Positions 15,562 through 24,894 of a stretch of DNA of 64,000 bases are shown piece after piece. Source of the stretch: Variovorax sp. TBS-050B (GTDB lineage: Bacteria; Pseudomonadota; Gammaproteobacteria; Burkholderiales; Burkholderiaceae_C). Position 1 is the stretch's first letter; every line of letters begins with the position of its first letter. A program made the translations under genes and the position numbers. Under the pieces are notes generated by a model. The model was not told where the DNA came from, searched no databases, and saw only the letters and a program-made list of their open reading frames with translations. The stretch covers positions 620,001-684,000 of the forward strand of contig NZ_JARXYR010000002.1 of NCBI RefSeq assembly GCF_029893635.1, read 5' to 3'.

Positions 15562-17172
15562 ATGAAGAAACCCATCGTCGTCATCGGCTTCCTCGGCACC
15601 CAGCTCGATGCCGGCCAGGGCACCGGCCGCTGGGAGAAGTGGCGCCCCACGGTCTCGCTCGCGCAGCACGAGGACATGGTGGTCGCGCGCATGGAGCTGC
15701 TTTACACGCTGCGCCATCAGGCGCTGGCCGACCGCGTCAAGGCCGACATCGCGGCGGTCTCGCCCGAGACCACGGTCAACCTCGTGCCGATGGAGCTGGC
15801 CGATCCCTGGGACTTCGGCGAGGTCTACACGCGCCTGTACGACTGGGCGCGCGCCTACCCCTTCGACACCGAGCGCGAGCAGTACTGGTCGCACATCACC
15901 ACCGGCACGCACGTGGCGCAGATCTGCATGTTCCTGCTGTCGGAGTCGCGCGTGATTCCGGGCGTGCTGGCGCAGACCTCGCCGCCCCGGCGCCAGCGCG
16001 CGGGCGAGGCGGGCACCTGCGCGCTGATCGATCTGGACCTCTCGCGCTACGACGCGATCGCGCGCCGCTTCGACGCCGAGCAGCGCGACGCGGTCGCCTT
16101 CCTGAAGAGCGGCATCGCCACGCGCAACGCGCGCTTCAATGCGCTGATCGACGAGATCGAACGCGTGGCGGTGCGGTCGCGCGCGCCGATCCTGCTCGTT
16201 GGGCCGACGGGCGCGGGCAAGTCCTTCCTGGCGCGGCGCATGTTCGAGCTCAAGCAGTCGCGCCACCAGACGACCGGGCCCTTCGTCGAGGTGAACTGCG
16301 CCACGCTGCGCGGCGACGGCGCGGCCTCCACGCTGTTCGGGCACAAGAAGGGCGCCTTCACCGGCGCCGCGAGCGAGCGCGCGGGGCTGCTGCGCACCGC
16401 GCACCAGGGCGTGCTCTTTCTCGACGAGATCGGCGAGCTCGGCCTCGACGAGCAGGCGATGCTGCTCAAGGCCATCGAGGAGAAGCGCTTCTTCCCGGTC
16501 GGCGCCGACAAGGAGGTGGAGAGCGATTTCCAGCTCATCGCCGGCACCAACCGCGACCTGCGCAGCGAGGTCGCGGCCGGGCGCTTTCGCGAAGACCTGT
16601 TCGCGCGCATCAATCTCTGGACCTACGACCTGCCGGGGCTCGCGCAGCGCCCCGAGGACATCGAGCCCAACGTCGACCACCTGCTGGCGCTGCATGCGAG
16701 CGAGAACCACCGCGTGGTGCGCTTCAACGCCGAGGCGCGCGCGGCCTACCTGCGCTTCGCGCAGAGCGGCGAGGCGCTGTGGTGCGGCAACTTCCGCGAC
16801 CTGTCGGCGAGCGTGACGCGCCTGGCCACCCTGGCCGACGGCGGGCGCATTCCGGTCGCGCTGGTCGAGGCCGAGATCGCGCGGCTGCGCTGGCTGTGGA
16901 ACCGCGAGGCACCGGCGGACGGACACGGCGCCGCGGCGGACGCCGTCGACCTCGACGCGCTGCTCGGCGAGGCGCGCGCGGCGGCACTCGACCTGTTCGA
17001 CCGCCTGCAGCTCGAAGCGGTGCTGCGCGTGTGCCGAAGGGCGCGCAGCCTGTCGGACGCGGGGCGCCAGCTGTTCCAGGCCTCGCGCGCGCAGCGCAGC
17101 GTGGTGAACGATGCGGACCGTCTGCGCAAGTACCTCGCCAAGTACGGGCTCGAATGGAGCCGCATCGCATGA
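15562..17172 (+). CDS. rtcR: Sigma-54-dependent activator RtcR
   Basis: 536 residues. The N-terminal ~180 residues match the RtcR sensory domain (KKPIVVIGFLGTQLDAGQG; ALIDLDLSRYDAIARRFDAEQ), a CARF-type fold that represses the ATPase until an RNA-damage ligand binds. The AAA+ domain has Walker A GPTGAGKSFLA, the sigma-54 contact loop GAFTGA, and Walker B LFLDEIGELG. A C-terminal HTH region ends the protein. It is divergent from the rsr-rtcBA operon. Its stop overlaps the next gene by ATGA. Confidence 0.95.
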   Translation: MKKPIVVIGFLGTQLDAGQGTGRWEKWRPTVSLAQHEDMVVARMELLYTLRHQALADRVKADIAAVSPETTVNLVPMELADPWDFGEVYTRLYDWARAYPFDTEREQYWSHITTGTHVAQICMFLLSESRVIPGVLAQTSPPRRQRAGEAGTCALIDLDLSRYDAIARRFDAEQRDAVAFLKSGIATRNARFNALIDEIERVAVRSRAPILLVGPTGAGKSFLARRMFELKQSRHQTTGPFVEVNCATLRGDGAASTLFGHKKGAFTGAASERAGLLRTAHQGVLFLDEIGELGLDEQAMLLKAIEEKRFFPVGADKEVESDFQLIAGTNRDLRSEVAAGRFREDLFARINLWTYDLPGLAQRPEDIEPNVDHLLALHASENHRVVRFNAEARAAYLRFAQSGEALWCGNFRDLSASVTRLATLADGGRIPVALVEAEIARLRWLWNREAPADGHGAAADAVDLDALLGEARAAALDLFDRLQLEAVLRVCRRARSLSDAGRQLFQASRAQRSVVNDADRLRKYLAKYGLEWSRIA

Positions 17173-18014
17173 ACTGGAAGAAGCTCGCGACCCTCTTCGC
17201 CCTGCCGGCCCTGCTCGGCGGCTGCGTGCAGTCGATGTTCTATTACCCCGACCGCGTGCGCTACGAGACTCCCGCGGCGCTCGGGCTGCGCTACGAGCCG
17301 GTGCAGTTCGCCAGCGCCGACGGCACGCGCCTGTCCGGCTGGTTCATTCCCGCCGCCGACCGCGCGGACCCGAAGCAGGCCCGGGGCACCGTGGTGCATT
17401 TCCACGGCAATGCGCAGAACATGTCGTCGCACTGGCGCTTCGTGGCCTGGTTGCCGAAGCAGGACTTCAACGTCTTCGTGTTCGACTACCGCGGCTACGG
17501 CGAATCCGAAGGGAGGCCCGAGCCCCGGGGCGTGTTCGAGGATTCGAGCGCCGCGCTCGACCATGTGCGGGCACGCGCCGACGTCGACCCCGAGCGCCTC
17601 CTCGTCTTCGGCCAGAGCCTGGGCGGCACCAACGCGATCGCGGTGCTGGGATCGGGCAACCGCGCGGGCGTGCGGGCGGCGGCGATCGAGTCGACCTTCC
17701 ATTCGTATTGGTCGATCGCGAACGAGAAGCTGCCCGGCGCCGGCCTGCTCGTGAGCGACGAATTCGCCGCCTCCAGATACGTGGCGGCGATCTCGCCCAT
17801 TCCGCTGCTGCTGATCCACGGCACCGCCGATGCGGTGATCCCGCACGCGCATTCGCAGCGCCTGTTCGCCGATGCGCGCGAGCCCAAGCGGCTCGTCGAG
17901 GTGGCGGGCGCGGGCCACCTCGAACCGATGACCGGGCGCTTCGGCAGCACCTGGCAGCGCGCACTGGTGGCATTCTTCGAGGCTTCGCTGCCGCCACCCC
18001 TGCCACGACCATGA
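17169..18014 (+). CDS. Lipoprotein alpha/beta hydrolase
   Basis: 281 residues. The signal peptide ends in a lipobox LLGGC, so this is probably a lipoprotein. The hydrolase fold shows the oxyanion segment VVHFHGNAQNMSSH, the nucleophile elbow GQSLGG (serine near residue 154), an acid in IHGTADAVIPHAHS, and the histidine in GAGHLEPM. Similarity is to BEM46/YfhR-type serine hydrolases, whose substrates are poorly known. The ATG overlaps the rtcR stop (ATGA), so it may be co-transcribed with rtcR; a link to RNA repair is not implied by its sequence. Confidence 0.85.
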   Translation: MNWKKLATLFALPALLGGCVQSMFYYPDRVRYETPAALGLRYEPVQFASADGTRLSGWFIPAADRADPKQARGTVVHFHGNAQNMSSHWRFVAWLPKQDFNVFVFDYRGYGESEGRPEPRGVFEDSSAALDHVRARADVDPERLLVFGQSLGGTNAIAVLGSGNRAGVRAAAIESTFHSYWSIANEKLPGAGLLVSDEFAASRYVAAISPIPLLLIHGTADAVIPHAHSQRLFADAREPKRLVEVAGAGHLEPMTGRFGSTWQRALVAFFEASLPPPLPRP

Positions 18015-18955
18015 AGCACTTCGACCAGGCCGCCACCCGCGCACCGCTCGACTTTGCGCGGCTGGTGCCCGCCCTGCATGCCGCCTTCGCGGCCGATGCG
18101 CAGGTGCCGCCGCGCCATGTGCACACGGTCCGGACCGGCGGCGGCGCCGATGCCGGCGAGGGCACGGTGCTCATCATGCCGGCATGGAGCGACGCGGGCT
18201 TCCTGGGCATCAAGACGATCAACGTCTTCCCGGGCAACGGCGCGCGCGGCCTGCCGGGCCTGCATGCCACCTACGTGCTGTACGACGCGCGCACCGGGGT
18301 GCCGCTGGCGCTGATGGACGGCAACGAGATCACCGCGCGCCGCACGGCCGCGGCTTCGGCGCTCGGCGCTTCCTTTCTGGCGCGCGGCGATGCGCGCCGC
18401 CTGCTCGTGCTGGGCACCGGCCGCATCGCGCGCCTGCTGCCGGCCGCGCATGCGAGCGTGCGCGCCATCGGCGAGGTGCGGGTGTGGAACCACCGGCCCG
18501 AAGGCGCCGAGGCGCTGGCCGCGCAATGGCGCGCCGAGGGCCTGGACGCACGCGCCGTCACCGACCTCGAAGCCGCCGTGCGGGCGGCGGACATCGTGAG
18601 CTGCGCCACGCTCGCGACCGCGCCGCTGGTGCGCGGCGAATGGCTGGCGCCGGGCTCGCACCTCGATCTGATCGGCAGCTTCACGCCCGCGATGCGCGAG
18701 GCCGACGTGCGCTGCTTCGAGGGCGCGCGCGTCTTCGTCGACACCGCCGAGGCATTGCAGAAGGCCGGTGAGCTGCTCGACGCGGTGGCATCCGGCACGC
18801 TGCGCATGGAGGCGGTGCAGGGCACGCTGGCCGCACTCTGCCGGGGCGAACGCGCCGGCCGTTCGGGCGACCGCGAGCGCACCGTGTTCAAGGCCGTGGG
18901 CAGCGCGCTCGAGGACCTGGCCGCGGCCACGCTGGTGTGGCAACACGCGATCTAA
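18011..18955 (+). CDS. Ornithine cyclodeaminase / mu-crystallin family dehydrogenase
   Basis: 314 residues. Family motifs: LIMPAWSDAGFLGIKTINVFPGN, then LMDGNEITARRTAAASALGA, a Rossmann loop VLGTGRIARLL (GTGxxA-type), and DLIGSFTPAMREAD. Members include ornithine cyclodeaminase, ketimine reductases and delta1-pyrroline/piperideine-2-carboxylate reductases. The GSFTPAMRE version favours an imine reductase over true cyclodeaminase activity, but the substrate is not fixed. Its ATG overlaps the hydrolase stop. Confidence 0.85.
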   Translation: MKHFDQAATRAPLDFARLVPALHAAFAADAQVPPRHVHTVRTGGGADAGEGTVLIMPAWSDAGFLGIKTINVFPGNGARGLPGLHATYVLYDARTGVPLALMDGNEITARRTAAASALGASFLARGDARRLLVLGTGRIARLLPAAHASVRAIGEVRVWNHRPEGAEALAAQWRAEGLDARAVTDLEAAVRAADIVSCATLATAPLVRGEWLAPGSHLDLIGSFTPAMREADVRCFEGARVFVDTAEALQKAGELLDAVASGTLRMEAVQGTLAALCRGERAGRSGDRERTVFKAVGSALEDLAAATLVWQHAI

Positions 18956-19034
18956 GGCTTAAGGCCTAGGCATCGGCCTTCGGCGGTCGCCCGTGAAAGC
19001 CATCGGCTGACAGGCAGGCAGGCCGTGCGGCCGA

Positions 19035-19049
19035 TGGCACGCCTCTTGC
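19035..19049 (+). promoter_or_regulatory. Consensus sigma-54 promoter before an 83-residue orphan gene
   Basis: TGGCACGCCTCTTGC is an exact TGGCAC-N5-TTGC match. Transcription would start near 19061, 42 bases before the ATG at 19103. A perfect 8-bp inverted repeat, CCATCGGC (19000-19007) and GCCGATGG (19030-19037), overlaps the -24 element. No activator gene is adjacent; RtcR (15.6-17.2 kb) and the activator at 43.6 kb are the candidates in the window. Confidence 0.8.
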
Positions 19050-19102
19050 GCCGGGGCTAGGCTGATGCCCATCGACACCCGATGCAGAGAGAGGCCTGCC
19101 GC

Positions 19103-19354
19103 ATGCTCACCGTTTCACAGAAAGCCACCATCCTCGGCAAAGCCGGTTTCGACGTGCCCGCATGCCCTGCCGGCGATGCCGCCCCCGACGCGTCCGCCGC
19201 AGCATCGCCCGCCATGCAGGCATGGGCCCAGGCCGTCGAGGCCATGTACGTCGGCTACGTGGCAGCGCGCGCGGCCAAGAGCCTGCGCGACGCCGAGGAA
19301 TCGCGCCAGGCCGACATGCTGCGGCGGCTGTCGCTGAACGCCTGGGCCGCCTGA
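19103..19354 (+). CDS. Hypothetical 83-residue protein under sigma-54 promoter
   Basis: The start at 19103 is chosen because GAGAGAGG lies about 8 bases upstream; an ATG at 19082 lacks this. The sequence begins MLTVSQKATILGKAGFDVPAC. A low-complexity Ala/Asp stretch follows, then a helical C-terminal half rich in Ala, Arg and Glu (VEAMYVGYVAARAAKSLRDAEE). It has no signal peptide and no membrane segment. No family was recognised. The clean promoter, ribosome binding site and codon usage support it as real. Confidence 0.6.
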   Translation: MLTVSQKATILGKAGFDVPACPAGDAAPDASAAASPAMQAWAQAVEAMYVGYVAARAAKSLRDAEESRQADMLRRLSLNAWAA

Positions 19355-19532
19355 GCCCGTATTCACACATTTGAATTAAGGCGGAGAGCACATCCGCCGA
19401 TTAATGCGTGCAAAAGTTCACATCTAAGCCCGCTTCCCCGTAACTCGACCCCGCCCGGCGCCGGATAGCAGAGGAGCGTCGTTCGCACAGCCGGCCGTCG
19501 ACGCGTGTTCTCTCGCCGGCCCGGGGTTGTGC

Positions 19533-21032
19533 ATGTTTTCGAGCTTTGGAGCGGCCGCATGGGGGGCGCGCATGCGCCGGTCGGCGGCGGGTCTGGCCAG
19601 CGCCATGGGGCTGCTGCTCCTGCTGCCGATGGCCGCATCGGCGGCGCTGGATGAAGTGGGCCAGGCGCCGCCGAGCGTGCACCGGCTGAAGTTCTACGTC
19701 GATCCTTCGCACGCCGCCGGCATCGGCGCCGCCGAGGCGGGCCGGCGCCTGGCGCTCTACGTGGCCGACGTGAACAGCGTGTTCCGGCGCGAAACGGTGC
19801 GCAGCTTCGTCTTCGATCCGGCCTCGGACCTGCAGCTGGTCGCGCCCGCGGCGGCGCCGCGCTGCAGCTTCAACGGCCTGGTCGACGGCGAGATCGCGGT
19901 CTGCGTCTCGGTCTCGCAGCGCGGCTACAGCCACGGCGGGCTCGCGATGAGCTGGACCTATCCGCAGAAGGGCGTGGTCTGGAACCTCCACTGGATCGGC
20001 ATCCACGATCCGGCGCGGCTGTCGCGCGTGCCGACCGCGGCCGCGCCCGAAACGACCGAGAAGGACTACCTCGGCCGCCAGCTCAAGACGCTGCTGCACG
20101 AGCTGGAGCATGTGTTCGGCGCGGGCTCGGGCGAGTACTACAACGCGAGCCACGTGGCCGACACCACGGGCGTGGCGCCCAAGGCCGACCTGGCGCTGTC
20201 GAACCCGCGCGATCCGTACTGGTGGCCGCGCCAGCACTGGCGCCACGATCCGCTGCTGGGCAGCGTGTTCGAGGAACGCTTCCGCCCGCAGGCCAACCGC
20301 GCCGCCACGCTCGCGATGACGCGCTTCACCGCGGGCACGAAGGCGATGATCAACACCGACTGGCGCCAATGGCCGCGCTGGGCGAGTTCGAAGTACATGG
20401 CCGGCACCGCACGCACGCAGGTGGCCGTCACCGACCGCGCGAGCGGCGCCGCGCTGCCGGGCGCCAGGGTCGCCGTGTGGCGCGACCCGGGTTCGCGCCG
20501 GCCACTGGTGCCGGTGGCCGAAGGCACGAGCGACGCGCAGGGCCGCTTCGTCTTCGACTGGGGCTGCGGCCACAGCTGCTTCGCGGTCGGCAAGACGACG
20601 CTGCTGGTGAAGGCGCAGGCCGAGGGCCGCGTGGCGGGCGCGACCTGGTTCACCATCTTCGACGCCTTCGAGCAGAAGGCGGTGCACGGCCGTGCCGCGA
20701 TCACCATCGACCTGCCGCTGGGCGTGGCCGACGCGCAGTTGCCGATGGTGGCGGTGAACGCGCCCGCGACGGCCGTGGTCGGCGAGCCCACCACGCTCGC
20801 GCCCGTGGTCTCCGACGACCACGGCGTCGTCGGCGTGAAGGTGATGCTGGCCGGCAGCACCCTGCCGGTGTGCACCTTCACGGCCGCGCCTTACGTGTGC
20901 AGTTGGACGCCCGGCCGGCCGGGGGTGCAGACGATCGAGGTGCTCGCGACCGATGCCGCGGGCAATGCGGCCGCGACCTCGGTCGAGGTGCGGGTGGCGC
21001 CGCAGGCCGGCGACGACGTCGCCGCGCTCTGA
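19533..21032 (+). CDS. Secreted zincin-like metalloprotease with Ig-like C-terminus
   Basis: 499 residues from the ATG at 19533; an in-frame ATG at 19572 would give a tighter signal peptide (MRRSAAGLASAMGLLLLLPM, cleaved after ASA) and is equally plausible. Near residues 185-200 is LLHELEHVFGAGSGEYY, an HExxH zinc motif followed by a glycine-rich turn. Further on are a carboxypeptidase-regulatory-like segment (VAVTDRASGAALPGARVAVW) and an Ig-like repeat (VNAPATAVVGEPTTLAPVVSDD, VQTIEVLATDAAGNAA). The third zinc ligand cannot be assigned. It is predicted to be periplasmic or extracellular. Confidence 0.65.
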   Translation: MFSSFGAAAWGARMRRSAAGLASAMGLLLLLPMAASAALDEVGQAPPSVHRLKFYVDPSHAAGIGAAEAGRRLALYVADVNSVFRRETVRSFVFDPASDLQLVAPAAAPRCSFNGLVDGEIAVCVSVSQRGYSHGGLAMSWTYPQKGVVWNLHWIGIHDPARLSRVPTAAAPETTEKDYLGRQLKTLLHELEHVFGAGSGEYYNASHVADTTGVAPKADLALSNPRDPYWWPRQHWRHDPLLGSVFEERFRPQANRAATLAMTRFTAGTKAMINTDWRQWPRWASSKYMAGTARTQVAVTDRASGAALPGARVAVWRDPGSRRPLVPVAEGTSDAQGRFVFDWGCGHSCFAVGKTTLLVKAQAEGRVAGATWFTIFDAFEQKAVHGRAAITIDLPLGVADAQLPMVAVNAPATAVVGEPTTLAPVVSDDHGVVGVKVMLAGSTLPVCTFTAAPYVCSWTPGRPGVQTIEVLATDAAGNAAATSVEVRVAPQAGDDVAAL

Positions 21033-21057
21033 GCGGGCTGCGCCCGCGTCGGCGGCA

Positions 21058-22040
21058 TCACGCCGCGGTGGCGCCCGAGGTCTTGACGATGCCGCCCCAC
21101 AGCGCGCTTTCGCGCGCGATCAGCGCGGCGTACTCCGCCGGCCCGCCGAGCAGCGGCACGGCGCCTTCGACGTCGAGCCGCGCCTGGAATTCGGTACCGC
21201 CCGCCACCTCCAGCATTTGCGCCGAGAGTTCCTTCACCACGGCTTCCGGCGTGCCGCGCGGCGCGAGGATGCCGTAGGTCAGCGTGCTCTCGAAGCCCGC
21301 GAGTTCGCGCAGGCCCGATTCGGCCACGGTCGGCACCTCGGGCAGCAGGGGCAGGCGCTTCGCGCCCGTGACCGCGATCGCGCGCAGCCGCCCGCCCTTC
21401 ACGAGCGCGAGCGCCGGCGGCACGACGCTGAACATCATCTGCACCTGACCGCCCGCCAGGTCGGTGAGCGCGGGACTCGTGCCCTTGTACGGGATGTGGT
21501 TGATCCTGGTGCCGGTGCGCTGCGCGAAATACTCGCCGGTCAGGTGGCCGCCGGTGCCGCTGCCGCTGGAGGCGTAGTCGAGCAGCCCTGGCCGGGCCCT
21601 GGCCTCGGCCACCAGGTCGGCGATGCTGCGGATCTTCGAGGCGGCGGGCACCACCAGCACCAGCGCCGAGGAGGCGAACATGGCCACCGGCACCAGGTCC
21701 TTGCGGGCGTCGAACCGCAGGCCTTTGTAGAGCGCCGGGTTGATCGACACGGTGCCGGTATGGCCCAGCAGCAGCGTGCTGCCGTCGGCGGCGCTGCGCA
21801 CCACCTGCTCGGTGCCGAGGTTGCCGCCGGCGCCGGGCTTGTTGTCGACCACCACGCCCTGCTGGCGCAGTTCGCCCAGGCCCTTGGCCATCTGGCGTGC
21901 GAACACGTCGTTGCCGCCGCCGGGCGCGAAGGGCACGACGATGCGGATCGGCTTCGCACCGCCCTGCTGCTGCTGCGCCATGGCGGGCAGGCCCGCCGCC
22001 GCCGCGAGGCCGAGCAGCAGGCCGCGTCGTGCGCGGTCCA

Positions 22041-22041
<1 letters not shown>
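21058..22041 (-). CDS. Bug-family tripartite tricarboxylate transporter substrate-binding protein
   Basis: 327 residues with a signal peptide (MDRARRGLLLGLAAAAGLPAMA). Bug hallmarks: PIRIVVPFAPGGGNDVFARQMA at the start of the mature protein, VDNKPGAGGNLGTE, and NHIPYKGTSPALTDLAGGQVQMMF. These periplasmic proteins bind carboxylates or aromatic acids and pass them to TctAB-type permeases or act as sensors. The ATG overlaps the pcaF stop (TGATG), so it is probably the last gene of the pca operon and may bind an aromatic-pathway acid. Confidence 0.88.
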
Positions 22042-23246
<1,205 letters not shown>

Positions 23247-23288
23247 GGTGTGTGTCTCTTCAAAGGGAGTTGGATGCGGGAACGGGGA

Positions 23289-23399
23289 CCGAACGCAGAG
23301 GTCGCGAAGGTTGCGCAGAGGTCGCAGAAGGAAAACAGAAAAATTATTCGGGTTTCTTCTGCGACTTCTGCGTAGCTTTTGTCTTCGTTCTGCGTTCGG
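23289..23399. repeat. Long imperfect inverted repeat between pcaJ and pcaF
   Basis: The left arm starts CCGAACGCAGA (23289) and ends TCGCAGAAG (23322-23330). The right arm starts CTTCTGCGA (23356-23364) and ends TCTGCGTTCGG (23389-23399). The arms are about 42 bases, matching at most positions, with a 25-base AT-rich loop. The base composition differs from the flanking genes. It resembles GCAGAGG/GCAGAAG-type intergenic repeats of Comamonadaceae (from memory). As RNA it would form a strong hairpin between pcaJ and pcaF. Confidence 0.65.
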
Positions 23400-23409
23400 C
23401 TGTCCGTTT

Positions 23410-24060
23410 TCAGGCTGCGATCGGCAAACCCACGAGCTTCTCTAGCGCCTCGCGGCTCAGCCCCTCGACCGTGTCGATGAGCCTGAGCCCCTGCGGCGTG
23501 CATTCGAGCGTCGCCAGGTCGGAATACACGCGCTTGACGCAGCCGATGCCGGTCAGCGGATACGTGCATTCCTTCACCAGCTTGCTCGCGCCCTGCTTGG
23601 TCAGCAGGTCCATCATGACCCAGGTCTGCTTGGCGCCGATCGCGAGGTCCATCGCGCCGCCGACCGCGGGGATGGCATCCTTCTCGCCCGTGTGCCAGTT
23701 GGCGAGGTCGCCGGTGGCCGAAACCTGGAAGGCGCCGAGCACGCAGATGTCGAGGTGGCCGCCGCGCATCATCGCGAAGCTGTCGGCATGGTGGAAGAAC
23801 GAACCGCCCGGCAGCAGCGTGACGGGCTGCTTGCCGGCGTTGATGAGGTCGTAGTCCTCCTCGCCGGCCTCGGGCGCGGGGCCCATGCCGAGGATGCCGT
23901 TCTCGCTCTGCAGGATGACCTCGCGGCCCTTCGGCAGGTGGTTGGCCACGAGCGTGGGCTGGCCGATGCCGAGGTTGACGACGGCGCCGTCGAAGATGTC
24001 CTGCGCCACGCGCGCGGCGAGCTGGTCCTTGGTGCGGCGGGTGTATGCGGTCATGTTCAT
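23410..24060 (-). CDS. pcaJ: 3-oxoadipate CoA-transferase subunit B
   Basis: 216 residues. It forms a complex with PcaI and transfers CoA from succinyl-CoA to 3-oxoadipate. Motifs: VNLGIGQPTLVANHLP at the N-terminus, the glutamate loop SENGILGMGP (catalytic Glu), and LPGGSFFHHADSFAMMRGGH. The start ATG overlaps the pcaI stop (ATGA); a second ATG two codons downstream is also possible. The subunit order A-B and tight coupling are typical. Confidence 0.9.
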   Translation of the reverse strand: MNMTAYTRRTKDQLAARVAQDIFDGAVVNLGIGQPTLVANHLPKGREVILQSENGILGMGPAPEAGEEDYDLINAGKQPVTLLPGGSFFHHADSFAMMRGGHLDICVLGAFQVSATGDLANWHTGEKDAIPAVGGAMDLAIGAKQTWVMMDLLTKQGASKLVKECTYPLTGIGCVKRVYSDLATLECTPQGLRLIDTVEGLSREALEKLVGLPIAA

Positions 24061-24758
24061 GCTCCCTTCTTGAAGCCGCCGGCCTGCGTGGCGACGCGTT
24101 CGATGCGCACCACCTGGTGCACGAAGATGCCGGGCGTGACGATGGTCTCGGGGTCGAGCGTGCCGAGTTCGGCGATGTCGTGCACCGTGGCCACGGTCTT
24201 CTTCGCGGCCATGGCCATCACGGGACCGAAGTTGCGCGCCGCCTTGCGGTAGACCAGGTTGCCCCAGCGGTCGCCGCGCTCGGCCTTGATGAGCGCCACG
24301 TCGCCGTGGATCGGGTATTCGAGCACGTACTGCTTGCCGTCGATCTCGCGCGTCTCGCGGTCGCCCGCGAGCTGGGTGCCGTAGCCGGTGGGGCAGAAGA
24401 AGGCGCCGATGCCCGCGCCCGCGGCGCGGATGCGCTCGGCGAGGTTGCCCTGCGGCACCAGTTCGAGTTCGAGCTTGCCGCTGCGGTAGAGCCCGTCGAA
24501 GACCTGGCTGTCGGCCTGGCGCGGGAAGCTGCAGATGATCTTGCGCACGCGGCCGGCCTTGAGCAGCGCCGCGAGGCCGGTCTCGCCGTTGCCGGCGTTG
24601 TTGTTGACCACCGTGAGGTCCTTGGCGCCCTGCTCGATGAGGCCGTCGATGAGTTCGCCGGGAATGCCGGCGGTGCCGAAGCCGCCGATGAGCACCGTGG
24701 CGCCGTCGGGAACGCCGGCGAGGGCGTCGGCGACCGAGCGCGCGATCTTGTTGATCAT
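24057..24758 (-). CDS. pcaI: 3-oxoadipate CoA-transferase subunit A
   Basis: 233 residues. It carries the glycine-rich CoA-binding pattern ATVLIGGFGTAGIPGELIDGL, then LTVVNNNAGNGETGLAALL and ICSFPRQADSQVFDGLYRSG. It pairs with PcaJ, encoded immediately downstream. Succinyl-CoA:3-ketoacid transferases look similar, but the adjacent pcaF and the divergent IclR regulator favour 3-oxoadipate. It is divergent from that regulator with direct-repeat boxes in between. Confidence 0.9.
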   Translation of the reverse strand: MINKIARSVADALAGVPDGATVLIGGFGTAGIPGELIDGLIEQGAKDLTVVNNNAGNGETGLAALLKAGRVRKIICSFPRQADSQVFDGLYRSGKLELELVPQGNLAERIRAAGAGIGAFFCPTGYGTQLAGDRETREIDGKQYVLEYPIHGDVALIKAERGDRWGNLVYRKAARNFGPVMAMAAKKTVATVHDIAELGTLDPETIVTPGIFVHQVVRIERVATQAGGFKKGA

Positions 24759-24837
24759 GAAACCTGTCTCCGGGAGTGAAGAAGAAAGGGAGAGCGAACG
24801 CCGAACGGCTGGCCGGATGCTGTCGCGGCGCCGTCGA

Positions 24838-24868
24838 TTTGTTCGCATACAGAACATTTGTTCGTATA
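24838..24868. promoter_or_regulatory. IclR-type operator with direct TTTGTTCG repeats
   Basis: TTTGTTCGCATA (24838-24849) and TTTGTTCGTATA (24857-24868) are direct repeats 19 bp apart. GTTCG at 24841-24845 also pairs with GAAC at 24852-24855 as a small inverted repeat. Pca-type IclR regulators (PcaU, PobR, PcaR) bind three GTTCG-like half-sites with one inverted and one direct copy, which is the arrangement here. It lies between pcaI and the regulator gene and should serve both. Confidence 0.75.
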
Positions 24869-24894
24869 ATGAATTCTAAGGACGATTCGCGCCC

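Noticed and set aside
19380..19398. Terminator hairpin GGCGGA-gagcaca-TCCGCC after the 83-residue gene
   Set aside because: The stem is only 6 bp and no T run follows, so it is not supported as a rho-independent terminator.
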